A stretch of 64,000 nt of DNA from Tulasnella sp. 424 (Eukaryota > Basidiomycota > Agaricomycetes > Cantharellales > Tulasnellaceae): assembly GCA_019633425.1 (NCBI GenBank), contig WSUB01000057.1:136466-200465 (forward strand). Reading direction: 5' to 3'. The translations under genes and the position numbers were made by a program. Positions 37,275 to 47,752 of the stretch are shown one piece after another (position 1 is the first letter of the stretch; each line of letters begins with the position of its first letter). Below the pieces are notes generated by a model. The model searched no databases, had not been told where the DNA came from, and saw nothing but the letters and a program-made list of their open reading frames with translations.

Positions 37275-40100
37275 TATTGGATCGACTGCTGTAGCTCTAC
37301 GTCAATGTGTATTATGAGACTACTCTCGACGAGCTTTTCTGAGTTCCCATCCGTTTAAGGATGTGGATGAACTAGATCATCGTTGTCCCGAGAAGGCGTC
37401 GCGTCTTTCGAAGGTAGAATACCGCTGACGTAAGACATGACGGTTGCTCCCAAAATGAACACTCACCTCATCCGCAGGCACTTCGCCGCTCCTGGCAAAG
37501 CACAGCTAGCTATAAGGAGCTCAAATGCTCTGTTTCGTCGAGAATTACAATCCCGGGCAGCTATCTCGTCTTATTTTTTGTTTTCGGCTCCTCCAACGAA
37601 CACGCTGAGACCAGCCCTCAGGCGCACGATCAGCTCGAGTTCTTTCGACCCCAATGCTCCGAAGCGGGGGATCACGAATGGGACGTTGTTTTCGGTGATG
37701 ATGGCTGTTGGAGCTCTAGGCATAGGCTATGGAATGTTAGTACGGCAAAATCCTGTCCATTTTGGCCGTCGATCTTTTACCAAGCTATTCATCTGATCAG
37801 CTACGAGATGTACGCTATCATGGGAATGTGGCCTAAAGAAGTAAGGAACGATCTCAGAGTGGCCGTTCGGGCCAAACAAAAGCAGGATTGGAGGACCGCT
37901 GCTGGTTATTTCGAGCGGTGAGTTTGTGACACCTCCTTTCCCATCTGTTCCCTTCTGCGGCGATTTCTAACTTCAAATTATAGCGCGTACGCTACTGCAG
38001 TCTTACTTCCAGATCCTGTTGCTTCATTTGGTGCGGATTATCCCATCAAGATAAGTGCTATTGCCCTCTCCCTTGCGGACGTCTTGGAATCCGCTGGCGA
38101 TCTGCCCAAAGCATATTCGGTATACGGAACAGCTTTCGCCGACCTCACCCAAAGTCTCCCTGCTCCTTCCTCCTCCACTACCTCGCTTGAAGCCGACCGG
38201 CGAACCCGTGCAATCGGAACTGCGTTGAAAATGGCAGAGCTCGGGGAGCAAATTCTCCACGTGCGAGCGCTCGGCAGAGCCCCGACAGACTCTGACTATG
38301 GTCCCGTGGATGAAGCGGAAATCGAAGGCAAGTTGGATTGGGCGTTGACTGAAGCGTTGCGGATGCGCAATGTTTCGGTCAAGCAGTCAGAGAAGGAGAA
38401 GGAGAACGAAAGTAACACGCTCAGCCTTCCGAGATGGGTAGAAGGGGTTGATTTGACATCGACAATGGAGCGAGTTGCGGATTACTACTCCAGGAAAGGA
38501 AAATTAGAGTGAGGGAATTCGGTTCCTCGCCGTGGAAGCAATACTGAAATATTGGTCCTATAGATATGCCGTCCCACTATATCTTAATGCGATATCGACT
38601 CTCATTCCCCTGCCAGATAAGACAACCAGTGGCCTTTTCTCGTTCGCGTCGTCACCTTCGATTGGCGACCGATGCAAAGGTGGGCTTCTCGCCTCATTAT
38701 CTCAATGGGAATCATCTCATGCTCATCCTTTGATAGCGGCTACGCTGATGAACAACCTGAGCTCTCTCTTCGCATCTTCGACGCCAGTCAATATACCTCA
38801 AGCAACGGCCTGGGCAGAGAAAGCCCTGGGGGTCGCACAGAAAGCTGAAGGAGAGTCTAAAGTGGCAAGCGAGGAGCGCCTGGAATGCCAGCACGTCATT
38901 GCGGTAGTACTGTTCAACCTTGGGATGCTTAAAGAGGTGCGCCTTGTAATGTTTGTCGCAGATTTATGTTCGGTCGGCTGATACACCGGGGATAGCTGAG
39001 TAAGGAACCTGGAAAGGCTCAGTCATACTATGAACGGGCTCTGGAAACGTCGAAGGCGATCGAAATGGACGATGGAGTAGCGGAGGCCCAAGAGGCGCTC
39101 AGACGCTTGAAGTCGCAGCCGTGAAACCCCTGAGGGTGCTTATGGAGAGCTACCAAGGTCGTCTTTTCCCCGGTCTCCAGCGACCCATTCTTGTTAGGCA
39201 GATATATTAGGTATCCTAAGTACAAAAATAGAATGCGCGTCCTGCATTCGTTCTATCGAGGGGACCTCCATTTCGCTCCTTCGGGTTGATGTCTCTCGCC
39301 TTGGTTGATCATGATGCAGTCGAATGAAATAAACACCACGAAGGTAGGTAGGTGAGAAATAGTTCTTGCCCTCCATTTCCCTGACCGTTTCTAGGTTTAG
39401 AAGACTAGATGAAGCAGTCTAGGATAGTTTGGAGGGCGAGAGTCGTATTGATGAAGAAGAAAACTTCTGTTTGCGCGTAGAATTTATATACAAACACTTC
39501 ACAGTTCTTTGTCAGCTTGCCCCTAATTTGTGGTTGTTCCCTTCTGTCCGTCCCCCAGCCTCGTTGCAAGGAAGAAATGACGCGAGCAACGGCGAAAACG
39601 AGTTTATGACAAGTGGTGGATGGAGAGGAAGTCCTGTCTGAGGCTCCGGTGGCACATTCATTCTCTTGTGCATAGCCGCATAGGCTTCTCCCTACTCTTC
39701 ATATCTCTCCAACAGAGCCACCGACGTCTGGCGCTTGCACTGTATACGTACTCAAATCTAGTCAGGTTGTACTCAAAGAAGCGATATGCTCAACGCGATG
39801 GGTAGGGATCTGGCGCCCAGTACTCCAAGCTGCAGCATCCTCTCCTCCTCAAATCCAGACAACTCGTCAACTTCGAGCATTCGAAAAGATGAGGAAGGAA
39901 GTATTAAAGGCCAAAGTTGGTCAAGGGTTGAGAAAGCCCAAAGAGTCCAGGCTGAGACATTTTTGCTTGAATCGACGCCCTCTCGCTTCTTTTTAGATGA
40001 TGGGGCATCTGGGGTACATTCTATACCAGTTATTCCCGGCTCTGCGTCTTGGTGCATCGTGCGGGATGGGGTGAAGGGAGCTCAGGGAGGTGATTGTGCT
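37101..40100. repeat. Tandem duplication (3.0 kb), first unit
   Basis: TTGGTGAACCGGAAGGTTGTG at 37101 lies in the last DAM1 exon and recurs at 40101, exactly 3000 bases on. Homology then runs through the TPR gene and its 3' flank. The stretch after the gene (39125-40100) matches 42241-42866 with deletions. In it I see no convincing gene: the frames at 39786-40187 (+) and 39773-40057 (-) overlap each other and are not kept in the second unit. Confidence 0.9.
37452..39124 (+). CDS. Mgr3-like mitochondrial TPR protein (intact copy)
   Basis: Five exons. The start at 37452 (MNTHLIRRHFAAPGKAQLA) is preferred over 37437 because only this ATG is kept in the second copy. Residues 1-60 are Arg/Ser-rich, like a mitochondrial presequence, and a hydrophobic segment follows (LFSVMMAVGALGIGYG). 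Then come helical repeats: AIMGMWPKEVRNDLRVAVRA, WRTAAGYFERAYATAVLLPD, IKISAIALSLADVLESAGDL, and, after an intron, MNNLSSLFAS and ATAWAEKALGVAQ. The final exon gives PGKAQSYYERALETSKAIE. This layout (presequence, one membrane segment, TPRs) fits the Mgr3 family, substrate adaptors of the mitochondrial i-AAA protease. Every splice phase checks. Family assignment rests on layout and remembered similarity, so moderate certainty. Confidence 0.72.
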
Positions 40101-42866
40101 TTGGTGAACCGGAAGGTTGTGGGAAACGAGACGACCAAGGTTCGGTGCTATTCCAGTCTGCAAGGGAACCCTCTGCTGACTGAATGAATGCCCTTTTCAG
40201 TGTGCCTCGATATATCACTATCGATATCCCAGACGGATGATGCCTTCCATAGCCTGGGAGACAATGCATTGTTAGGTGGTATTGGGCGACTTCCCGTAGC
40301 ATTTTGGACGCTTGACACTCCGATACTCATGAAGATGTCAGGGGAAAATGTAATAATTACCTACCTAATGGGTGACTTTGGATCGACTGCTGGGGCTCTG
40401 CGTCAATGTTTGTTTTGGACTGCTATCAACGCGGAGCAGCACCAAAACCCCATTCGTCCAAGGATGTGTACGGAATGACAGCCACCTCGCGCAGTCCTCG
40501 CGCCGAGACACCTCTTTCTAAAGTAGAAATACCGCTGACGTAAAACATAACGGTAGCCCAAAATGAACCCTAACCTCGTCCGCAGGCACTTCGCCACTTC
40601 AGGCAAAGCACAGTTAGCTATAAGGAGCTCAAGTACTCTCCTTCGACGAGAATCACACTCCCAGCCAGCTATCTCGTCGAAATTCTTCTTTTCAGCTCCT
40701 CCGGCGAGCACGACGAGACCAGCCCTCAGGCGCACGATCAGCTCGAGTTTTTTCGACCCCAATGCTCCGAAACGCGAGATGACAAATGGAAACCTCTTTT
40801 CGTTGTTGATGATATTTACTGGAGCCCTGGTCATAGGTAATGAAATGTTAGTACGATAAAATCTTCTCCGTTTGATCGTCGATCCTTTTACCGACCTATT
40901 CATCTGATCAGCGACGAGACGTACGATATAATGGGAGTGTGGCCTAAAGAAGTAAGGAACGATCTCAAAGTGGCAGTTTGGGCCAAACAAAAGCAGAATC
41001 TGGGGGCAGCCGCTGGTTATTTCGAGCGGTGAGTTTGTAGCGCCTCCCTTCCCATCTGCTCCCTTCTGCGGCGATTTCTGACGTGAACTTATAGCGCGTA
41101 CGCTACTGCAGTCCTGCTTCCAGATCCAGTTGCTTCATTTGGTGCGGATTACCCCATCAAAATAAGTGCTATCGCTCTCTCCCTTGCGGGCGTCCTAGAA
41201 TCGGCTAGCGATTTGCCCAGGGCATACTCGGCGTACCGAACAGCTTTCGCCGACCTCACTCGGAGCCTCTCTCATCCTTCCTCATCCTTTACCTCGATTG
41301 AAGCCGACCGGCGAACCCGCGCAATCGGAATTGCACTGAAGATGGTGGAGCTCGGAGAGCAGATTCTCCGCGAGCGAGCGCTCGGTAGAGCTCCCACAGA
41401 CTCTAAATATGGTCCCGTGAATGAAGCAGAGATTGAAGGCAAGTTGGATTGGGCGTTGAGGGAAGCGTTGCGGATGCAAAACGTTTCAGTCAAGCCATCA
41501 GAGAAGGATGAAGAGAAGGAGAATGCCATGCTCAGCCTTCCGACATGGGCAAAAGGTGTTACTTTGGCATCGACGATGGAGCGAGCTGCAGAATACTACT
41601 CAAGGAAAGGGAAATTAGAGTGAGTGAATCCTGTTACCCGCCGTGGAAGCAATACTGAAGTATTGGGCCCATAGATATGCCGCCGCATTATATTTTCTTG
41701 CAATATCGACACTCTTTCCTCTGCCAGGTCAGACCCCTTGCGACTTTTTCCCATTCCCATCGTCACCTTCGACTCGTGACCGATGCAAAGGTTGGCTTCT
41801 CGCTTCTCATTGTCTCGTCAGGGATCATCTCACGCTCGTCTTTTGGTAGCGGCAACGCTGATGAACAATCTGAGCTCGCTCTTTGCATCTGCGACGACAG
41901 TCGATACTATACCTCAAGCAACAGCCTGGGCGGAGAAGGCCCTGGAGGTTGCACGGACAGCTAAAGGGGAGTCTAAAGCGGCAAGTGAGGAACACCTGGA
42001 ATGCCTAAGGGTCATTTCTGTTTTATTATCTAACCTCAAGAAGCTTAAAAAGGTGCGCCTTGTGATTTGGGTCGCACAGTTATGAATGATGAGTTGATGT
42101 TCCAGGGACAGACGGGCAAGCAACCTGGACAAGCTCAGTTCATTCACGAACTGGCTGTGAACATGTCAAAGGTGTCCGAAAGACGGGTTGAGGCTCACGA
42201 GAGGGTCGGACGCTTGAGGTCGCAGCCGCCCAAACCCTGAGGGTGTCTTGTGGAACATGGTCATCTTTCCCCGGGTCTCCAACAAACGAATCTTGTTAGG
42301 TGGTATATTTTGTATCCCAAGTACAAAAATACAATGCATGTCCTGCGTTCGTTCTATCAAGGGGACCTCCATTTCGCTCCTTCGGGTTGATGTCTCTCGC
42401 CTTGGTCGATCATGATGCAGTCGAATGAAATCAACTCCACGAAGGTAGGTAGGAGAGAGATGGGTCTTGCCCACCATTTTCCTAACCGTTTCTAGGTTTA
42501 AAAAACTAGATGAAACAGTCCAGGATAGTTTGGAGGGCGAGAGTCGTAAATTCGAAGAACAAAAACTTCTGTTTGCGCGTAGAAGTTTATATGCAAGCGC
42601 TTCACAATCCAAGCTGCAGCATTCTCTCTTCCTCAACACCCGACAACTTGTCAGCTTCGAGAAAAGACGAGGAGGAAAGAGTGAGAACTAGAGTTAGTCA
42701 AGAGTTGAGAAGGCCTAAAGAGTCAGACTGAGACATTTATGCTCGAATCAACTTCCTTTTAGACGATGAAGCATTTTAGGATTCATTCTATGCCATTTGT
42801 TTACGGCTGTGCGTCTTGGTGCATCGTGCCGCATGGCGTGAGATAGCTGAGGGAGGCGGTTGGGCA
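40101..42866. repeat. Tandem duplication, second unit
   Basis: It begins with a fragment of the last DAM1 exon (40101-40190, now ending in an early TGA), followed by the DAM1-TPR spacer (partly expanded) and the second TPR copy. Homology fades near 42866 at GAGGGAGGCGGTTG, the counterpart of CTCAGGGAGGTGATTG at 40081-40096. Confidence 0.85.
40563..42240 (+). pseudogene. Frameshifted second copy of the Mgr3-like TPR gene
   Basis: It copies the gene at 37452-39124 with the same start (MNPNLVRRHFATSGKAQLA), the same introns and about 80 percent similar protein through KGKLE and the exon that follows. In that exon, the stretch after GACCGATGCAAAGG (from 41780) is 2 bases longer than in copy 1 (75 versus 73 bases up to AGCGG). 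This moves the reading into another frame, which stops within about a dozen codons. The frame is regained only by starting in the other frame (LLVAATLMNNLSSLF). The last exon is also weakly conserved and ends at 42238-42240. It would make a truncated protein lacking the C-terminal repeats. A sequencing error is possible. Confidence 0.7.
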
Positions 42867-43835
42867 GGCCGCCCTAGTCGTGGCCGTCGTCCTCTACGAT
42901 TTCGCTCGAGTTTCATATGTACATGGTTTCATACCACTATCTACTCGGACTATCCACGTACGTACTCGTCGCGCATCGTAATTTAAGACATTATATGGCT
43001 AAAGACAGTTCTGTTTCGCGTTACAGTCCCGCCTTCCGGATCTACTGCTATCCGTGACTATGCTGGTGCATGTGTATTGCACCGAAATCTAATATATCAT
43101 CCCATGTGTGGTTTATTGAAGAGTATATACATCCTATAGCCAGCTTGCCTGAACCCCTACCATCGGCAACAGCCGGGTAATCGCATTTTTGATGTGCCCC
43201 AACAGTGCTGGCGAAGTCAGGAAGTCCGTCAAAGGCGGAAACCTTTTGTAAAGCCTTCGAAGGCACCGGCGGGCTATTTACGACTCTCTTATGCCGAATC
43301 CGAATCGTCAGAAGGAGAGAAGATGGTTTCCGAGCACGACAAGAGCCTCACAGAGAGGCATTACATTCGCGAGAGTCAAGGTGATTAACTTTAGGAGTGT
43401 AACAAGTACATTAAGAGAAACTAACAGGGTGGTCCGTAATAAGCTTAATTAGATGACTATTATTTAAGACAAGGAGTCCATGCGGGTGCGTAGGTGTCCT
43501 CAGGAACCTGAGGGTTGTTCAGTAAGTGCCACCGGGTCACGCAATCATTGGAAGGCCAACATACCGCCTTCGCCATCCTTTCCGAGGAGGGACTGCCTCG
43601 TCGGATCACTGGAGGTCCCTCTCGCTGCCTGTTTATGGGGCTGGTCCACCTCAATGTCCGAGTCGAGGGTGCCGGCCACGGAGCTCGACTCAGCGACGTC
43701 TTTCCGTCCCGACTGATCGTAAGCTAGCTCCGAGCACTGTCGCGACTCTAGGCCTTTGCAGGTATCGTAGAGACACTTTGTAGCAAGCTGGTTACTGGAC
43801 AAGACTTCTTTCTTTCGAATTGAGTGGATTGAGAG
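42241..43835. other. Intergenic, 3' flanks of the TPR pseudogene and LtrA-like gene A
   Basis: 42241-42866 is the 3' flank of duplication unit two. 42867-42959 looks unique. From 42960 the LtrA duplication begins. Within 43545-43835 the frame of the LtrA-like C-terminal tail stays open after a premature stop. At about 43050-43250 (-) is a frame similar to the small ORF at 47296-47589. Confidence 0.6.
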
Positions 43836-46800
43836 CTAGAGAATGATCCAATCAATCACCACAACCGCAAAATAGCTGATTGCGATGGTAGGGATGCTAA
43901 ATAGGGGAGTCTGAGTATGGGAACCCTCGCAGAGAACTGGAATGGGGGTACTTACATCCATTGGATCCAGGTCACGTTATGGGTGATGTTACTAGTGGAA
44001 CCTCCAATAAGAATGAGAATAAGTCCGATTGCAGCTCTGTTGAGTGAATAACCCCAGGCGAAACGATTCTTTGGCCGGCCTTGCATGATGTTGAGCCTCG
44101 CCGTGCAAACAAGGAATGTACCGGCCACAGCAACGAGCCAGTGAGCACTGGACGCCATTTGCTCACGGTAGCGATTATTAGCTCTATTGAGCTACAGTTA
44201 TACATTCGAGAACTGCAATTAGAACTGAGTCGTGGCTGCGAGAGCTCATGGCCCTTACCAAGGTTCTGGCGCCGAACGCGTCGTGTACTATTACTGTGCC
44301 ATCTGAAGTATCAAGTGCATCAATACCCCCTGTCTTGAGACTCTGGTTTACCCAACTTGCTGTTTGCTATGTATTGGTTGAACAATAGTTTGATTCCTCA
44401 TTATAAAGCTAGAGCGCCTCAGTTTCCTCAGTAATTGAGTAAATCTGAGTAGAAGGATCGAGAATAGAGCTGAGCTACTTACGAGATAGATATTGTGTAT
44501 TATGCCGGTAAGCCATCGATTAACCTGGGCGTTTACCGAAATATGTGCATCGCGGGCCGTGGTTTGGTTCCCAGTGTCCACAATGTCTGCCAACTCTTGG
44601 CTCCAGCTTATTCCCAGTGGCTGATCAGATCGTCACATCGTATCAGCGGTGTTTCAAGGATAAGAAGAGGTGATATGACAGCTTAAAGGGGAATTAAGGC
44701 CTTACCAGTAGCAGATCGTCGAACGCCTTAGGTTTCCGCCATTTTGAGCCTCTTGATATGCCGAAGCTATGAGAGCGATGGAATTGAGGGCGTTATTAAA
44801 GACTACAAGTTGTAAATGAAAGCTTTCTCGGCAATAATTCGTGGGTCGCGGAGGCGGTGTAGGCTTACGGAAAATATTCTTGATGCCCTCGAGCAACAAG
44901 ATCAAGCTTAGGTGCAGAGGTAAATGCAGCCACAACCATATCTCATCACGAGCTCGGTTTGAGGAAGACTTGATTCGGAAGGCTTTTGGTGACTTGAGTT
45001 AAAGACTGTCTGAGGATTTGCTGGAGACACCTACCGTCGAAGTAGAGCAGCCAAACAAAGGAGAGAGTTAGGAGCACCCTAAGGATCCAATAGTCAGGGA
45101 CAATCGATGAAGATTTCCAGAATGAAATAGAAGGCACTCTGGCGTACAAGGAAGCTTGTGCAGCAGTCTTAGGCGTGAGGCCCAGAGAATTGATGCTGTG
45201 CCGAAAGGTACTACAGATACCGTTAAGCCCTTCGCCTTATTAAATCAAGGAGGGCATTTAGAAAGAGTTGGACGCCAAGATCAGACGTAATAATTACCTA
45301 TAATAATGACTGTAAGGGTGGACAGTCTAGGTGAGAGGTCGCCTTGATTCTTCAAACCCTTCTTGCCGTCCTCTAGAGTTGCTGCATCTGCAAGGATTTG
45401 GATGCCAATGGCCAGACCCTATGAACGGAATAGGTTTATTTCTACTGTTTGAAACGATTATAGTACTCACCCAAAGAGAGAGCTGCGCAATGGCCGCGGA
45501 CTTGCTGTATGGCGATTCTCTCATGATTATGAAACAGCCAAGGAAGATGAGCCCTGCGATAAAAGTGGCGACGGGGACGAGGTAGAATCGCCGCGACTGC
45601 ATTTGCTTGCTCTTGTGACGATACCAGAGTACTGTGAAATACAACGGAATTGCCGATTAGAATGCGTCCAACCCATAAGCATCTCGGAGACTGACCTCTT
45701 AGATATTGCGCAAGAAGCAGCATTCGACTAATAAAGAGCATGATGTTGACGCCCATGAAACTTCTAACCATAGAGTTCTCTTCATTAGTTTTGATCACTT
45801 CGGCAGTGAGCGCAGCCGCGTTGCCGGTAAAGATGTTCATGGTGTCGGAGCTGATCTCCCAGCCAACGTTGAAAGACCCAGAGCAGGCCGCAAGGATCGC
45901 ATAGACACCCAGCTGAGAGACGAATAGCGCACGGTGCCACCAGTCGTTTGTGTAATATTTAATGTCGTATGTCGTCTGCCTCGCAAAGGGTCGGTTAACG
46001 TGTTGAAAACAGCCTGTCACCACCAATATGATGGGGCCCACCTGCGTCGCCCAAAGATGCCACGTTAAGCCGAAAAATACCGCGTAATTACCTACTGCGA
46101 TCGGATCGGTAACGGTCGTGTTGGATGTGAAGGAAGAAAAGGTGGACGTCCACGCGAGGTCTCCAGCCTAATGAGTGGTTTCCACTGAGTTGTCAGAGCA
46201 AGGGGACTTGGGAAAGGACTCATTGCGTACAATGTCTTGCCACTCTGGTGCCGGTTCACCTTCGTCTTTGCTTTCGGAATCTCGGTCGCGCACTTTAGCC
46301 TGTGGCTCTCGGAATGGATTGACGGAGAATGGAACGAAGCGCTCTTTCTCGTTCTTTACATATGCTTCACTAATTCCGCATAAAAAAAAGGTGGGGAGGC
46401 CTCGTTAGTTCACTACACGGGTGTAATCGCTGAAGCAATACACTGACTCTGAGAGATCGACATCCGCTGCTACGTTTTTGAAAAACCCGAAAGGTATTGG
46501 GAAAGAAATTTGCAAGGTTTAAGATTTCCGAGACTTAGGGAGGAGCTGGATAACCAGGAAGCTATTAAAGGGTTGGCGAGAGGAGCAAGTGCAGCGGGCT
46601 CCACCTTTAAGCTGCCGTAGGCAGTTGGGAGGCGGTATTCGGTCAATCTATCATCTCTCTCCAGCTCCCAGTGTTGGGGCTTAGAGAATAATGCGGTGAA
46701 CATCTTGGTGTGGCGGTTGGTTTGACTGCCAGTGACACGGTTCGGCATGTTCCGAGTCTGCACACCGCACCGTGGAGCTATACAACACCTTTCGAAACTC

Positions 46801-47180
46801 GAAATATGATGCGGGTTAATTCACGCAAGTCGAGGACAAGCGGTTCCTGTAAAAACCTGGCTGACTCTTCCCAGGAGGGGTGACCACTACCGCCGGGTGG
46901 TGGGGCAGTTCAACCTATACATGTTGGTCCTGGGTGCCCGAGGTCACCGCCACATTGTCCCTTCTCGTTCCCCACACGTCCATCACTTTCACTACATCTT
47001 TTGGTTGTTGTTTTTTGCTTGTAAAAGAAACTGAGTGGCCGCGTCCTTTCACCGACAAAAATGTGACATCAAACAGGGACAAAGCTGGAGCGTACACCAC
47101 GCGTTCTTTCAGCCCCTGGCCCGCTTCTCCGAATTAGCGCGGAGGTGCCGCCACTTCCTAACAAAGTTATTTGGGCCGCT
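42960..47180. repeat. LtrA tandem duplication, unit A
   Basis: It runs from a GTACTCGTCGC word (about 42964) through gene A and its upstream region to GGCCGCTCCC at about 47170. Unit B (47230-51530) repeats it with a period of about 4.3 kb. The upstream part 46464-47180 has no supported gene; its open frames (for example 46470-46763 on -) are not kept in unit B. Confidence 0.85.
43836..46463 (-). CDS. LtrA-like multipass membrane protein, copy A (premature stop)
   Basis: Multi-exon gene on the minus strand. Start MSISQSQCIASAITPV at 46463, short intron with CTAAC, then EAYVKNEKERFVPFSVNPFR. Membrane-rich exons follow: GDLAWTSTFSSFTSN, NYAVFFGLTWHLWATQ, TTYDIKYYTNDWWHRALF, VNIMLFISRMLLLAQYLR, FYLVPVATFIAGLIFLGCF, then the LtrA hallmark LSTLTVIIL-GEGLNGICSTF, YWILRVLLTLSFVWLLYFDG, WLHLPLHLSLILLLEGIKN and NRFAWGYSLNRAAIGLILIL. 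This resembles the low temperature requirement A (PF06772) membrane family, whose biochemical role is unclear. The last exon reads AISYFAVVVIDWIIL then TAG (43836-43838), where copy B reads TGT. The downstream frame stays open to 43545 with the same tail as copy B, so about 97 residues are cut off. A truncated or partly functional protein is likely. Confidence 0.7.
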
Positions 47181-47752
47181 CCCCCCTGTCGCCTCCCTAG
47201 GGTCGTAAACTTCTGATGTCTTTTCTTCCCAAGTAAGTACTCGTCGCTCATCATAATTTGGGGCATTATATGGCTAACTATTGCTCTTTTCCAGGTTAAA
47301 GTTCCGTCTTCCAGAGCCGCATGGGTACTGCATCAAAATTCAATATGGCGCCTGACGTGTGGGTTTTTGAAGAGTATATGCATCTTATGACCATCTTGTC
47401 ATCACTCCTTCCATCAGTAGCGGCTGGGCAATCGCATTCGTGATGACCCGGAACAGTGCTGGCGAGGTTAGGAAGTCGGGCAAGGCGGAAACCTCTCGTG
47501 AAATCTTCGAAGGCACCGGTTGGCCATTCATCACCTTCCTGCACTAAAGCCAAACCCTCAGAATAAGAGGAGGTAGTCTCCGAGTGCATTCAGAGCCCCA
47601 GGTCGATATACTACTCAGATTCCGCCAAGGTGATACATTTTAAGAACCTAGCAAGTACATTAAGGAGAGAAAATGGCAGGATGGCCCGTAATAGGCCCGG
47701 TTGCATGATTAACATGTAATACAAGGAGTTCATTCGAGTACGTGGGTGTCCT
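46464..47752. other. Spacer between LtrA-like genes A and B
   Basis: It holds the promoter of gene A (to about 47180), a short unique join, and the 3' flank of gene B (47230-47752) including a small minus-strand ORF described separately. Confidence 0.6.
47296..47589 (-). CDS. Small hypothetical ORF downstream of LtrA-like gene B
   Basis: A 97-codon frame (MHSETTSSYSEGLALVQE... to MRLWKTEL). Unit A keeps a similar protein in one frame over about 55 codons at 43070-43240 (LASTV...CDCPAATDGR versus FASTV...CDYPAVADGR; RCIYSSKTHT versus GCIYSSINHT) although its 5' part is broken. Substitutions hit all codon positions without gaps. No domain recognised. It could be a real small gene or just an open frame in a young duplicate. 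Confidence 0.3.
   Translation of the reverse strand: MHSETTSSYSEGLALVQEGDEWPTGAFEDFTRGFRLARLPNLASTVPGHHECDCPAATDGRSDDKMVIRCIYSSKTHTSGAILNFDAVPMRLWKTEL

Noticed and set aside
39773..40187. Overlapping frames on both strands after the TPR gene
   Set aside because: Neither frame is kept in the homologous flank after 42241, where large deletions occur.
46470..46763. 97-codon frame upstream of LtrA-like gene A, possible N-terminal exon (MFTALFSKPQHWELERDD)
   Set aside because: The same DNA in unit B has an insertion with stop codons and frame changes, while the start MSISQS... just downstream is kept in both copies.
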